Position numbers and translations under genes: made by a program. The notes under the pieces are model-generated. The model did no database searches and was not told the origin of the DNA. It was given only the letters and a program-made list of their open reading frames with translations. This document shows positions 1-9,924 of a stretch of 64,000 nucleotides of DNA, in pieces (position 1 is the first letter of the stretch; each line of letters begins with the position of its first letter). The DNA is from Pseudobacteroides sp. (GTDB taxonomy: Bacteria > Bacillota > Clostridia > Acetivibrionales > DSM-2933): positions 97,203 through 161,202 of the forward strand of contig NZ_DATCTU010000033.1 in NCBI RefSeq assembly GCF_036567765.1, in the 5' to 3' direction.

Positions 1-594
1 ATCAATATGGCTAAAATCAAGTCCCTCAACAGGTTTGAACATTTCACCATATTGAATATTTACACCTTTTTTATTTATACAAATACAGTGTTTGTCTAAA
101 GTACACTCAGATAAGTATATTTCGTACTTTGAAACTAATGGCTTAATTGTATTATACTCAGGCTGTCTTGTTACATTCTCTGACCTTTGAATATATGTCC
201 GCTTCTTTCTTTCAATATGAGTTGCTTCTTTGTCATCGCCATCTGAACTTTTACTTTGAGCTGTTTTCTTTGGTTTATCCGATAAAAATATATCAGTCTG
301 AGAATCTATATACTTATTTCCAATACCCAATCTACTGTCAGGAACTTTTATTGTTCCATCTTTATTTTCTGAAAGCTCACAATCTGGATGGTGTTTGCCA
401 ACAAGTCGGAAATGCGGTAGTTTTTTCATTGCATATCTTGGTTTATCAATGTTTGCACATGTTAGCTTAGCAGAGCATTTGTAATCTGGGCACTCAAAAT
501 TTCTTTTATCCTTAATAACCCCTGACCAATAAAGGTCATACGCTTTCTCAGCATCAACAATTTGTTCACAATCCAAACTATATGCCTCGTCCAT
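1..594 (-). CDS. Zinc-cluster protein, 3'-truncated by the window edge
   Basis: An open frame of 198 codons runs from an ATG at 594 to the left edge with no stop, so the C-terminus is missing. The ATG is preceded by GAGGTG at good spacing. The N-terminal third carries a probable zinc site: CPDYKC near residue 35, a further Cys, then HHPDC near residue 73. This Cys/His arrangement recalls the N-terminal zinc domain of CoiA-like and similar nucleic-acid-associated proteins, but I cannot name the family with confidence. The middle (residues 105-140) is rich in Lys, Ser and Asp and is probably a flexible linker; a further Cys pair follows near residue 175. It lies downstream of the exported-protein operon on the same strand but is separated from it by a terminator, so it has its own promoter in the 595-884 gap. 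Confidence 0.7.
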   Translation of the reverse strand, partial: MDEAYSLDCEQIVDAEKAYDLYWSGVIKDKRNFECPDYKCSAKLTCANIDKPRYAMKKLPHFRLVGKHHPDCELSENKDGTIKVPDSRLGIGNKYIDSQTDIFLSDKPKKTAQSKSSDGDDKEATHIERKKRTYIQRSENVTRQPEYNTIKPLVSKYEIYLSECTLDKHCICINKKGVNIQYGEMFKPVEGLDFSHID

Positions 595-871
595 ATTGTT
601 ACACCTCATTTCATAGAATTGTTAAGTACTTGGAATTATTTTATCATATACAATTCAGTTACACTATATATAAAGATGTTAATACACATACAAAACATAT
701 TAAAACGACAAAAAGAAAAACTATTAACGTTTTGTAAATACTGTTAAAAGAAAATAATTACAGGTTTAAACGTTTTTATAAAAACATATTTCAATTTTTA
801 TCTAACTTATTTCAATTATATAAAGAGTTGTTTCGATTTCAGCGTATCTTAAAACGATTTTAACCTGTAAA

Positions 872-916
872 ACAAGAAAAATTTAGAGGGTGGATATTTG
901 TTGTAATCCACCCTCT
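872..916 (-). terminator. Rho-independent terminator of the 9561-961 operon
   Basis: An 11-bp perfect stem (885-895 with 906-916) with a 10-nt loop is followed, reading on the minus strand, by a T-rich run. It lies 45 nt after the stop codon of the last operon gene. The remaining gap (595-884) is very AT-rich and holds no convincing gene on either strand; it must contain the promoter for the minus-strand gene starting at 594. Confidence 0.8.
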
Positions 917-960
917 CCATCAATTACAAATCTTATTGAAATTCTATTACAGCTATCTCT

Positions 961-3024
961 TTACCCTAATTTAAAAGTAAAGTAAAGCCATTCTACTAGG
1001 GCATAAATTGTCCCACTTATTATAAATATACCCAATAACACTCCACCCATAAATATAAATATCATCGTCTTTAGTCTTATGAACCTCTTACCGCTACCTA
1101 CGAATGGAGTAGTTGAATTTGCGTCAGGTGCAACATTTAGTCGTCCAAAAGTCAATGTAGGTAAAAACTTAAACTCTATTATATTATTTACCATGTCTCC
1201 AAAAAAGGCTAAGAGTAGAAATACTGAGTATACTATAATTAATATACCTACAAATGTTATAAACCCTCTGTAACCCTCAGCAAACTTAAAGGCTGATTTA
1301 CTCTCCATTTCTTGCTTCATTACTGATAGTCTTTGCATTTCTTCCCAACTGAGGCTTTTATCCCAATTTTCAGGAAATAAACCTCTTAGCGTGGCAACTA
1401 TTTCCCTCATAGGTATTTGGTGCTCCGCTAAAAAGTCCTTTGCTTCGCTTGTCTCCAACCACTTTAATAATTGAGTATCATTGGCATAATATGTGTCAAG
1501 AACCACACAATACCCAACTTGCTCATTATATTCTATATCCAACCCCTGTTCACCTGAAGGTAATGTTGTTAACAAATATTTTAACTTCATATCATAATAT
1601 GTTTTAAAATACTCCACTCCAGAATCTAACGTGTCTTGATCTATATTTTCAAACTTATTAAACCTTATAGTTCTACCTGTTGGTAGTAAAATGCCGCTCC
1701 TAGACCTAACTGCTTCCTTAAATGAAGTAATTACAAGTGAAGGTGTACCCCAATCTGCAATAGCTTTATCTGACTTAGCTTTTTGTGGTTGGATGTAAAT
1801 GTAATCCCTGCTTAAACCGTACTTAGCATAGTCTCCTAGTTCTTCATCTCGACCATTAGGATTAGTTTTATACAGTTTACTTGTACCTATATCAATTTTA
1901 AGATTATCTGAAAGCTTTACATCTTCTGAAAAACTATAACTACCATTATTGTTAATTAATTTTGCAGGTACAGAAACAGGGTATCTCATATTAACCATAA
2001 AATTTGGGTCTTTCTTTTCACCGTTGAACAAAACATCCTGATATCCTCCAGAATCTTTCAAAATTTCTTTTGTAGACTTTGTTAGTCCTCTAGGCTCAGT
2101 GTTTTTTACAAAGTACTGATAGTCAGGATTGATAGCAATATAACTTCCTTTGTATGCTTCATTTACTTTAACAATATCAGTCTTTATATCCTTAGATTCA
2201 CCGTAAAATGGATGTATGTGCCTGTTAAACACAAATGATCCGGAGTTCTTACTTTTTATCTGTTGCAAAGGGTCTCCGTCAGAACCTATAAAATCAGATA
2301 AGCTCATTCTTTTATTAGGTGTAACGTCATATATTGAAAATGCATATGGTACTGCCGACCACCCCGTTGCTTCTTTACCTAACTTAGCCATGTTAAATAA
2401 CTCTTCATTAGTAACAACTGAATCACTTCCAGAAGAAGGCGACCTGTTACCAATTTCAAATGGGTAAGTAGTACCACCAATAACCATTTCAAATGTAGGC
2501 ATACCAATTGTACAGTCAGTACATATTTTCTTTGTTACTTGGTTTTCACCAAAGCCTTCAACTTCTTCTGTAAAACTATTAGAACGTAACCGCTTCATAC
2601 TCGGAGTTTGTAAACTACTAAAGTAGTTAAAAAAGTTACCTATCGAGCCTAAATTAACCTGAGTTATAGAGTCCATACCCCTTGAGAACTCATTAGTAAC
2701 ATAACCTGTCATGTCACCTATAAAAGTCTTATTTAAACCCTGCAAGCTAGCTGTTGACTCGTGAACTCCACCGTTTCTTACCTCTTTTATTACATTTTTA
2801 CTTCCGCTTTTTTCAATTATGTAATGTGGCTCTGACGATGAGTTCTCGTAATACCATATATTTTGTTGTGAGTTATACTCATGCTTTTTATTGTACGATG
2901 AACTTCCATGTCCTGCACCTTCAAGTTCACTATAGTACATTTTATAAGGCTCACTACCTACTGCAAAGCAAGTACTACCTAAAAGCAATAATGCAATAAA
3001 TAATAGGACAAAAAACTTCTTCAT
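961..3024 (-). CDS. Exported protein with C-terminal membrane anchor, unknown function
   Basis: This 687-residue protein starts with a clear Sec signal peptide (charged start, hydrophobic core LLFIALLLLG, cleavage near CFAVG). About 550 residues of predicted extracellular sequence follow, with no family I recognise, including a CTDC pair near residue 168. The C-terminus has two strong hydrophobic segments (roughly residues 585-608 and 655-680) separated by a short polar stretch. Most of the chain would therefore sit outside the cell, anchored at its C-terminal end. It is the last gene of a six-gene operon, 16 nt after the preceding small gene, with AGGAGG upstream of its ATG. The layout (large exported part, two C-terminal membrane passes, small membrane proteins next door) suggests a subunit of an envelope-spanning assembly, possibly conjugation- or adhesion-related. 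That role is inference from layout only. Confidence 0.75.
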   Translation of the reverse strand: MKKFFVLLFIALLLLGSTCFAVGSEPYKMYYSELEGAGHGSSSYNKKHEYNSQQNIWYYENSSSEPHYIIEKSGSKNVIKEVRNGGVHESTASLQGLNKTFIGDMTGYVTNEFSRGMDSITQVNLGSIGNFFNYFSSLQTPSMKRLRSNSFTEEVEGFGENQVTKKICTDCTIGMPTFEMVIGGTTYPFEIGNRSPSSGSDSVVTNEELFNMAKLGKEATGWSAVPYAFSIYDVTPNKRMSLSDFIGSDGDPLQQIKSKNSGSFVFNRHIHPFYGESKDIKTDIVKVNEAYKGSYIAINPDYQYFVKNTEPRGLTKSTKEILKDSGGYQDVLFNGEKKDPNFMVNMRYPVSVPAKLINNNGSYSFSEDVKLSDNLKIDIGTSKLYKTNPNGRDEELGDYAKYGLSRDYIYIQPQKAKSDKAIADWGTPSLVITSFKEAVRSRSGILLPTGRTIRFNKFENIDQDTLDSGVEYFKTYYDMKLKYLLTTLPSGEQGLDIEYNEQVGYCVVLDTYYANDTQLLKWLETSEAKDFLAEHQIPMREIVATLRGLFPENWDKSLSWEEMQRLSVMKQEMESKSAFKFAEGYRGFITFVGILIIVYSVFLLLAFFGDMVNNIIEFKFLPTLTFGRLNVAPDANSTTPFVGSGKRFIRLKTMIFIFMGGVLLGIFIISGTIYALVEWLYFTFKLG

Positions 3025-3040
3025 TTAAACCTCCTCCTTA

Positions 3041-3235
3041 TTAGTTAGTTGTAATTCTTGATAAAGAAAAAATAACGTTATTGTGCTCCACTGTTTTTCC
3101 TTCTTTCAAATCTGCTATAAGTTTTTCAGTCTCAATTTCAGTAAAAAACTCCTGCAATAGATATGAAAAGAAATTTAAAGAAATTTCCATGATCTTACCA
3201 GTTTTTTTGATAACTTCAACAAAATACAATTCCAT
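3041..3235 (-). CDS. Small cytosolic protein of the exported-protein operon, 64 aa
   Basis: A 64-residue protein with a good ribosome-binding site (AGGAGG 7 nt before the ATG). It has no signal peptide or long hydrophobic segment. It contains an acidic helical region around FTEIETEKLIADLKEG and reads like a small adaptor or regulator. I know no family for it. Its conserved spacing within the operon (22 nt after the previous gene, 16 nt before the next) and its strong start site argue that it is real. Confidence 0.55.
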   Translation of the reverse strand: MELYFVEVIKKTGKIMEISLNFFSYLLQEFFTEIETEKLIADLKEGKTVEHNNVIFSLSRITTN

Positions 3236-3257
3236 AAAACATCCTCCTAATATTGTT

Positions 3258-3485
3258 TTATTTTAAACATATAGTAGACAAAAAGAGTGCATAAGTCAGC
3301 AAAAAGTAGAGTATAGTGCTTATAATAAGCACTATTGATAGAATAAAAATGTATTTGTGTTTTACATTAGGAACTTTGTTTGTAAATATATTTGCTATAA
3401 TGAGACTCAACGAAGTGGTTACAAGCGGAGAAAAAATTCCGATTGGTTGAATACTAATTGCACTTAAATATTCTAAAAAATTCAT
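3258..3485 (-). CDS. Small two-pass membrane protein, 75 aa
   Basis: The ATG at 3485 was chosen because GGAGGTG lies just upstream of it; a TTG at 3500 in the same frame would place that Shine-Dalgarno inside the gene. The product has two hydrophobic segments (about residues 14-37 and 46-73) with a short Lys-containing turn between them. Size and topology resemble holins or pilin-like VirB2/TrbC subunits, but no motif decides between these. The start codon follows the stop of the 1376-residue exported protein by 15 nt, so the two are translated from one message. Confidence 0.6.
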   Translation of the reverse strand: MNFLEYLSAISIQPIGIFSPLVTTSLSLIIANIFTNKVPNVKHKYIFILSIVLIISTILYFLLTYALFLSTICLK

Positions 3486-3500
3486 AGTTAACACCTCCAA

Positions 3501-6500
3501 CTAGTATCGCATATCATTTATTGATGCGTCAGGTATGATAAACCTCGTGTTAGGCAATTCGCCACTTATAATAGGTTTAGCGTTTTGCTGACTACCAGTA
3601 AACGGAGTTGGTACGTAATTGTTCTTAAGTAACACTTTGTAAGTTATAAACGCTCCATACCCGTTAGAGAATAAGTTGTTCCTGTTAGAAGGTGCTTTCG
3701 GTCCCCATGTAATGTTTAATTTATCAGATGCAGTTACAGAGTTAATTGTAAAGGTTGATGTGTACTTGTTAATAACTACACCTGTTGTGTCCTCGTTATA
3801 CCAACCTACTGGATTTGAACCACTCTTTGACTCCAGTGCTTGCTTTAATGTTTCTTCAATACGCATTGACCTTGCACCGCCAGTACGTAAGTCGTTAGGT
3901 AACCCACCCCAGTCTGTCACAACCCCGTTATGGAACTTTATATTGTAGCTATCGGATAAGACAGGGTTAGTTGACTTTGCAGGAGTGTATCTAGTGTTCA
4001 TTTGATACTCCTTACCGTTAACATTAATGTACATGTTAGGAGACAGAACACTTTCAACCTTGGTCGCAAAAGAACTGTGAACGTCCGCAGAATTATAAGT
4101 AGTATTACCCCATGCTTGCTTTACGTTGTGCCCGTTAATGTTAGTACTTATATCCATAGTGTATGAAGTTAACGTAAATTTGAAATTGTTATTAGCCGCA
4201 ACTCTTAGGTTACCACCAGAGTAAATAACAGGACTTCCACTAAACCCTGCAATTTTACTTTGTAAGGCTCTAGCTCGGCTGTCAACTGCAATAGTGTCAC
4301 TGTCAACCTTACCCTCACCACTGCTACTTAATGCCACACTAAAGTAACCAGTAGGGTAAAAATCTCTCATTGTCTCACCCATCATGTAGTTGTTAACCCA
4401 AGCTCCACCTGACGATGACTGGTACTTCATCAGTACTTCGGGGCGTACATGTAACTTACTGTTAGACACGTCAGTAAACCATAACTCCCCGTTATTAAAT
4501 GCTCCTGTTTGTATGTCGTTTTCAGTAGCATCAGCAGGTGCTGGAACTATTGACTTTGGAGTCCATTTATCGAGAGTTGTAGCTATACCATACGCAGGTA
4601 AATCAGTAACGTCCAATGTACTATTAGAGTTCTTTGAACCACAACCGTAACTATGATGATATGAAACAGAACTTGTGAAGTCTCCTACACTAACTGTGTC
4701 ATAAGCATTTTTTATAGTAGAACTGTTAGGTGTGCCATGAATTCTTCCACCATTCGGCGATAAGCCACCCTTAAACCCTAAGCCTTGTAAGTAAGTCGGT
4801 AAAGGTTGCACCCAATCAGCATTAGTAGGTAAATCCTCAAAAGCATCTGAACTTCTCGCTAACATAAAACTCATATTAGGTGTAACTGAAGTTATACCTA
4901 AACTTGTTCCAGTCTTACTCCATTCACCTGATAGTACATAACTTAAAATATCTTTAGCTGAAGTCATGTTAGGTTTTACTGAGTATGACCAATTGTTAAC
5001 CGAGTGTGTTGTGGTATGGTAATTAGTATGCGAATAACCATCCTCGTGAGTACAAGTGTGCCCTGGACAGTCACTGCACGAAGGTAAGCTAGCAGAAGGT
5101 GAAACGCTTGACAACCCTCCAGATTTAGCTAAACTACCCCACCACTTTGCTAACTCTTGCTGATTAATGTCAGCGTCAGTTGCATCTACCTTAGTTAAGT
5201 CAGGATTTTCAACTTCCATAACTATAGCTTCAAAACCGTTGAATTTTCCTCCAGTCATTGAACAAACCCCTTGAACTAAGGTATCTGCTGGAACTTTCTT
5301 TACAAAGTCAGCACCTGTAGCTGTCTTAACTGAACTTTCATTTACCAATTTGTAGTCGTAAACTCCTGACGTTTTACAAGCGTTAGAGATTAACTTACCT
5401 ATGTCAGTTGGAGACTTAGCCTTGGTAGGATCTGACCAACCTATTACAAAAGTGTTTGCGTTAGATGGTAAATTAGCATGTCGTGGTGAGACTGGTACAA
5501 CCCCATTGACTGGAAAATTACCATTCTTAGTTCCAACTGTCTGTGTTACACCGTTTTCTCTTAACATCGACCAACTAATCTTAAATGGAACTCTTGTAAC
5601 TTGAGTCTTAATTGCAAATATTACAGGTACTGCACCACTGTACTTACTTACCGTAACATCAGCACCTTGAGCATTCTTAACAGTAACAGAGCTTGCTAAA
5701 GGTATGACATTTAAACCCGAACTAATATTTGCCCATAAAGCTGAAAATAACTTAGAGCTAAAAACTGCTTCTCCGTTTGGGATTACCTCTTCTAACCCGA
5801 TGGTAGCAAATCTTGTGCCTACACTTATATCCCCTGCTGGCAACCCCGAAGCTGTCACCGCCTTTTTATTATCAGTCTCCTTTAATTCGTTTACATAAGA
5901 CTGAATGCCTGACCGAATAGTATTAAACACATCAGCAGATTCGAAGTTAAACTTACCCTGACCAATGTAAAATCCGCTCTCCAACGTATCCTTTGTCATT
6001 TTCGGCTTGAGATTGGTGAAACTAGCTGCGATTTTATTTGTCATGTTAGATGTGTTTCCAACCTTAAGATTAGCTGTACCTATGGCGAAACCGCTAGGTA
6101 ACAAAGCGTCTTTAAATGTAATGTAACCAAATGCAAAAGCAGTTATATCAGCATCCTTGTAAGGCTCATTAGACATTAGTTCAGACATTGTTTTTTCATG
6201 ATAATCGTCCAAACTTGTGAATGATACTGATGTGTAAGATAAATTGTTTGACTTAGTATACCTGTAACCCGACATTCCAATAGTTAGTTTTCCTTCTTGT
6301 ACATAGTCAGAGAAATTATTTGACCCCAGTAACACTGCTCTTGAACTATTGCCCATCTTCATTTTCACTGGAGAAGATAGTAAAGTCATTACCGATTTGT
6401 CCTGTACAATGTTTAATGCTTCTTGTAACGAAGGATTATCAACAGATCCGACAAGAGAAGCAAAAGGGTTGTTATACAAAGCAGTTATAGTATTAATATC

Positions 6501-7631
6501 TTCTGGTAATCCCTCTGCAAATGTGGCACTGTTAGTATTATATTTCCAAGTACCGTCAGCATTTAAGTCCATTAGACCACCGATTTTTACTGATCGTACA
6601 ACAGAGGTAGTGTTGGCAATATCCTGAACGTAGATTAAAGAAAAGCCACCGACTCGACCATCATCATTATGGAGTTTTGGTCGCATTACATCATTTAACA
6701 TGTAGGTATTGCCAGCACCTTTTATAACAAGTGACTTTGCCCATGCAAATCTTACCCCATAATTGAACCAGTACTTGTTGTAAGTGATTTCTGATATTTT
6801 TCTGCTTTCGTAAGGCAGAATATCGTTTAACCCCTCTAAATTTGGCTCATAAAGCTTAGCCAAATCGTACATTACCTTAGCGTATTCTGTCCCTGAAAAC
6901 CAGTAGGAGTTACCTCCAGTTAACTTGTTGGGTGGATGAATAGTTATAATAGGCTCAATACAAAGTGCCCAGTCTCTTTGTATTGTTCTGTTACCGCTAC
7001 CATCTACCTGCGTAAAGTCAGATAAAAAACTTGTTAGTAAACTGTTCCCTGCAAAAGCTGATTGGATGTACTTAATGTAATCATCCAAAATCTCGGAATT
7101 TGTATCTTTATTACTTCCAAATAACTTATCTACTAAGCCGTCATTTGGACTGGCAGACCCCTTACCTCCTGAATAATCTATCCAAGGATTACTTCCTAGT
7201 GTGTATCCGTTAGACTGGTGCTCTTTAACCATTTTAATAAACTTATTGCTTGTTGACACATTGTTTATATAGTGTGGTGTTAGTATATCAAACTTAATCT
7301 TTTTATCTGAACTGTCTACACGTGAATTATAAGCCGCTCCTTTTACATGGACTGGAACATCTTCTGTGAAGTATAAAGCTAAAGGCAGATATTTTAATCT
7401 TTTAAAGTCGTTAATATACTCTTCATTCCTTTTAAAATCAACTGGGTAAATTCTTACTCCAGTTATAGTAGATACATACCAGTCAACATTTATATCTGTT
7501 TTTCCTGATATTGTAGAACCACTAGGTGAACTATCTACACTTGGAAATACTTGTAATGCTGTAACAGGAACGCATATAGTTAACAACATAATAGCAATTA
7601 AACATATACAAACTTTACTTTTTAAGCTCAT
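3501..7631 (-). CDS. Giant exported protein, 1376 aa, unknown function
   Basis: The protein begins with a Sec signal peptide (residues 1-26, cleavage around VTALQ) and is then entirely hydrophilic, Ser/Asn/Thr/Gly-rich and predicted extracellular. No C-terminal membrane segment or LPxTG signal is visible. Around residue 860 there is a compact Cys/His cluster (CSDCPGHTC followed by several His residues) that looks like a metal site or disulphide knot. I recognise no catalytic motif. It is the largest gene of the six-gene operon, placed between the SLH protein and the small membrane proteins, with GAAAGGGG as ribosome-binding site. The SLH neighbour offers a way to hold such a protein at the cell surface. 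Surface fibre, adhesin or mating-pair factor are possible roles; none is supported by a motif. Confidence 0.75.
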   Translation of the reverse strand: MSLKSKVCICLIAIMLLTICVPVTALQVFPSVDSSPSGSTISGKTDINVDWYVSTITGVRIYPVDFKRNEEYINDFKRLKYLPLALYFTEDVPVHVKGAAYNSRVDSSDKKIKFDILTPHYINNVSTSNKFIKMVKEHQSNGYTLGSNPWIDYSGGKGSASPNDGLVDKLFGSNKDTNSEILDDYIKYIQSAFAGNSLLTSFLSDFTQVDGSGNRTIQRDWALCIEPIITIHPPNKLTGGNSYWFSGTEYAKVMYDLAKLYEPNLEGLNDILPYESRKISEITYNKYWFNYGVRFAWAKSLVIKGAGNTYMLNDVMRPKLHNDDGRVGGFSLIYVQDIANTTSVVRSVKIGGLMDLNADGTWKYNTNSATFAEGLPEDINTITALYNNPFASLVGSVDNPSLQEALNIVQDKSVMTLLSSPVKMKMGNSSRAVLLGSNNFSDYVQEGKLTIGMSGYRYTKSNNLSYTSVSFTSLDDYHEKTMSELMSNEPYKDADITAFAFGYITFKDALLPSGFAIGTANLKVGNTSNMTNKIAASFTNLKPKMTKDTLESGFYIGQGKFNFESADVFNTIRSGIQSYVNELKETDNKKAVTASGLPAGDISVGTRFATIGLEEVIPNGEAVFSSKLFSALWANISSGLNVIPLASSVTVKNAQGADVTVSKYSGAVPVIFAIKTQVTRVPFKISWSMLRENGVTQTVGTKNGNFPVNGVVPVSPRHANLPSNANTFVIGWSDPTKAKSPTDIGKLISNACKTSGVYDYKLVNESSVKTATGADFVKKVPADTLVQGVCSMTGGKFNGFEAIVMEVENPDLTKVDATDADINQQELAKWWGSLAKSGGLSSVSPSASLPSCSDCPGHTCTHEDGYSHTNYHTTTHSVNNWSYSVKPNMTSAKDILSYVLSGEWSKTGTSLGITSVTPNMSFMLARSSDAFEDLPTNADWVQPLPTYLQGLGFKGGLSPNGGRIHGTPNSSTIKNAYDTVSVGDFTSSVSYHHSYGCGSKNSNSTLDVTDLPAYGIATTLDKWTPKSIVPAPADATENDIQTGAFNNGELWFTDVSNSKLHVRPEVLMKYQSSSGGAWVNNYMMGETMRDFYPTGYFSVALSSSGEGKVDSDTIAVDSRARALQSKIAGFSGSPVIYSGGNLRVAANNNFKFTLTSYTMDISTNINGHNVKQAWGNTTYNSADVHSSFATKVESVLSPNMYINVNGKEYQMNTRYTPAKSTNPVLSDSYNIKFHNGVVTDWGGLPNDLRTGGARSMRIEETLKQALESKSGSNPVGWYNEDTTGVVINKYTSTFTINSVTASDKLNITWGPKAPSNRNNLFSNGYGAFITYKVLLKNNYVPTPFTGSQQNAKPIISGELPNTRFIIPDASINDMRY

Positions 7632-7649
7632 GATTTTAACCCCTTTCTT

Positions 7650-8954
7650 TTAGTTATCTAAACTATCTCCCCAATATTTGCCTATTGTTTTGGATATATT
7701 AAATACTACTGTTAAAGCCTCGGCACGAGTTAAAGTCTTCAAAGCTCCAACTTGGCCGTTACCGAATCCATTTATAATGCCTCTCTTGTTTAACTCGAAT
7801 ATGCTCATGTACAACGGCAATGGCAGTGAGGATTTGTTAACACTTGCATCGAAAACCACTTTACTGACAGACCTTCCATTTAAATAATCCTTAAGATTGG
7901 TTGAAACACGCTTACTACTGCCTACAACACCTGTTTCATCCTCAACAACTGAAGTGATGTACTTAGTTTCTATATTAATCTGCATGTCACTAAATATACT
8001 TTTATAATCATTTGGCTTACTCCAATCAGCAAAGTAACCTGTTCTATACTTGCTATTATTGTTAGCCTCTATACCACCCCACAGTCTCCAACAACGTGCA
8101 GTGATATATGCCATCTCCGCTCTGGTTATAGGTTTGGCTAATTCTTCTTTACTGTATAACCCATATAGAGGACTAGCTGAAGTCACTACAAAATAATTAT
8201 AGGCTTGTCTATACCAATCCGTTTTGGTGACAATTCCATCAATAGAAGCCTTATCAAGGGTATCTCCATATTTATATTCGCCATCTCTACCTGTTGCACA
8301 AAAATATAACATCTTTAAAAATTCGGCTCTTGTCACTTCGGCAGTTCCGTCAAAGAATAATTTAGCATCTATTGACCTCCCACCGATCATTCCACTTGCT
8401 ACACCTAAACCTACGTACTTGGCATACCACTCGTTACCTGTAAAATCAGGTTTACCAGTGCTAGGATTGGTGTAAGGGAATGCTCTTTTTACAGCTTCAT
8501 TTACCTGACTTTGTATTCTAGGGTTGCTTATAATATCAAGTATGGTAGCTCCCTTATTAACCCCCTGCGGTAAGGACTCTAATGACTTTGTATTATACTT
8601 ACTGCTGTGAAAGCTTTCCCCATACCTTATGGCCATCATTGATAATGGGTCTAAATTGCACTTTTGGTCTAATGTCAGCATGGAGTACTTCGCCCACGCA
8701 GTTTGGTTGAAATAATCAGCAATAGGTGTTAACTGTTTTGATACTTTTACTCTTCCTTCTGGTAAGTTATCCTGCCATGAACCGTCAGACCATATAGTTC
8801 CTCCTGAACCGTAGTCAGATATGCCTCTTTTTTCTGTTGTTCCTGTATTTACCAATTTCACACTATCAAGCCCTGCTGTTTGAGCCAAAACTGACGAAGT
8901 CGGAAATAAAAAAGTAGTTACTATAAGTGTAGTTGCAACAATTGTTCTTATCAT
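7650..8954 (-). CDS. S-layer-homology (SLH) domain exported protein
   Basis: This 434-residue protein has a signal peptide (cleavage near VLAQT). Three segments resemble SLH domains: one around residues 190-225 (TRAEFLKML), one around 265-300 (ITRAEMAYI) and one at the C-terminus around 385-425 (GFGNGQVG with TLTRAEALTVV). SLH domains bind pyruvylated secondary cell-wall polymers, so this protein is probably the wall anchor of the operon. The N-terminal part (residues 30-185) has no recognised family. The ATG is preceded by AAAGGGGG. It sits 13 nt after the HTH gene and 18 nt before the giant exported protein. Confidence 0.8.
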   Translation of the reverse strand: MIRTIVATTLIVTTFLFPTSSVLAQTAGLDSVKLVNTGTTEKRGISDYGSGGTIWSDGSWQDNLPEGRVKVSKQLTPIADYFNQTAWAKYSMLTLDQKCNLDPLSMMAIRYGESFHSSKYNTKSLESLPQGVNKGATILDIISNPRIQSQVNEAVKRAFPYTNPSTGKPDFTGNEWYAKYVGLGVASGMIGGRSIDAKLFFDGTAEVTRAEFLKMLYFCATGRDGEYKYGDTLDKASIDGIVTKTDWYRQAYNYFVVTSASPLYGLYSKEELAKPITRAEMAYITARCWRLWGGIEANNNSKYRTGYFADWSKPNDYKSIFSDMQINIETKYITSVVEDETGVVGSSKRVSTNLKDYLNGRSVSKVVFDASVNKSSLPLPLYMSIFELNKRGIINGFGNGQVGALKTLTRAEALTVVFNISKTIGKYWGDSLDN

Positions 8955-8967
8955 TTTAAAACCCCCT

Positions 8968-9561
8968 TTAGTTATTTTGAAAAAACTGATTAAACAATTT
9001 AACTTTTAATGTGGTAAGCTCAGAAGGTACAGAAAATAGCTCACTTACTAAAAAAGCCAGTTTATCCTCATTTAGTACTTCGAGCTCCTTCTGTATTTCC
9101 CGAAAAGTTTGCTTGCGTAAAAAACTAATTTCCGCAGTTAATTCATCAAAGCAATATGCTCTGCTGTGAGTATTTGGTATTAGGGGAAATACACCTGGTT
9201 GAAAGTACATACTTGGATTGACGTTACATTTGACTAAGAAAAATTGAAATTCAGCTGCTAAAAACTCTTCTTCTGAACCATCAGCTATTAAGTGGATTAA
9301 ATTGCTTCCAATAACATTACGAATTACTTGTGAAGCTCTTGCTAATAATAACCGCACTCCACTTGTGCTGATACCAAGACTGTCTGCTGCTTTTGAATTT
9401 CCATGCTGTAAAGCTATGCTTACCTTTTTGGCAAACTTACGATTCTGAGTCCAACTTCCACTTGAAATGTAATCTTGAATTTCTTGTAGAAGCTCTACCC
9501 TTTCTAAAGATAAGTCTTTTCTTGCTAGTGCATCTTTCAACTCTCTAAAAATTGACTTCAA
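8968..9561 (-). CDS. HTH protein, first gene of the exported-protein operon
   Basis: A 197-residue protein starting at a TTG with a perfect AGGAGGTG ribosome-binding site. Residues 50-85 form a plausible helix-turn-helix resembling sigma region 4 or LuxR-type domains (core NSKAADSLGISTSGVRLLL). The remainder is helical and unassigned. Being cytosolic and first in an operon of exported proteins, it could regulate the operon or act as an assembly factor. A long AT-rich leader with a stem-loop precedes it, which would suit autoregulation. The family is not recognised. Confidence 0.65.
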   Translation of the reverse strand: MKSIFRELKDALARKDLSLERVELLQEIQDYISSGSWTQNRKFAKKVSIALQHGNSKAADSLGISTSGVRLLLARASQVIRNVIGSNLIHLIADGSEEEFLAAEFQFFLVKCNVNPSMYFQPGVFPLIPNTHSRAYCFDELTAEISFLRKQTFREIQKELEVLNEDKLAFLVSELFSVPSELTTLKVKLFNQFFQNN

Positions 9562-9614
9562 CTCTTGACACCTCCTGAATTAATTAATTTAATGACTTTT
9601 ATGTAACTTTTTTG

Positions 9615-9665
9615 CAAAAAGCAACACAAGAAGCAAATTTAAAAAGATAAATGTGTTGCTTTTTC
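9615..9665 (-). promoter_or_regulatory. Leader stem-loop upstream of the six-gene operon
   Basis: Positions 9616-9628 pair perfectly with 9652-9664 (13 bp) around a 23-nt loop, and the stem can be extended with one bulge. It begins 54 nt upstream of the TTG start at 9561, inside the expected 5' leader on the minus strand. Both ends of the stem are T/A runs, so it could terminate read-through or act as an attenuator. Confidence 0.45.
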
Positions 9666-9711
9666 AAAAATTATATTTTCAGGTTAGACGCATAGAAACT
9701 AAAGTCACTAA

Positions 9712-9924
9712 AAGTTACAAAAATTATTAAAAAACTTTCAAATAAATATAACTTTTTCTTTTGTATCTTTTCATTCAAAAATATTTTGTATCAGAAAATT
9801 AGTCACAAAGATTAATTTTTTATATTCTATTTTTTTTATAAACGCAGAAATTTAAGGACTTTTCAGCTAAAAAATATTTGTTACGCTAAATTAACCTAAA
9901 ATAAGTCACAAATTCAGTCACAAG
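9712..9924. repeat. Scattered AGTCACAA repeats in a gene-free stretch
   Basis: The gap 9562-10128 holds no gene. It contains AGTCACAA at 9801, 9904 and 9916 and the related AGTTACAAA at about 9713, all in the same orientation. Repeats of this kind upstream of an operon are candidate protein-binding sites, possibly for the operon's own HTH protein. The rest of the gap is featureless AT-rich DNA apart from the leader stem-loop and the terminator at 10050. Confidence 0.35.

Noticed and set aside
562..747. Plus-strand 61-codon frame at the left edge
   Set aside because: Overlaps the start of a well-supported minus-strand gene and has no ribosome-binding site or recognisable composition.
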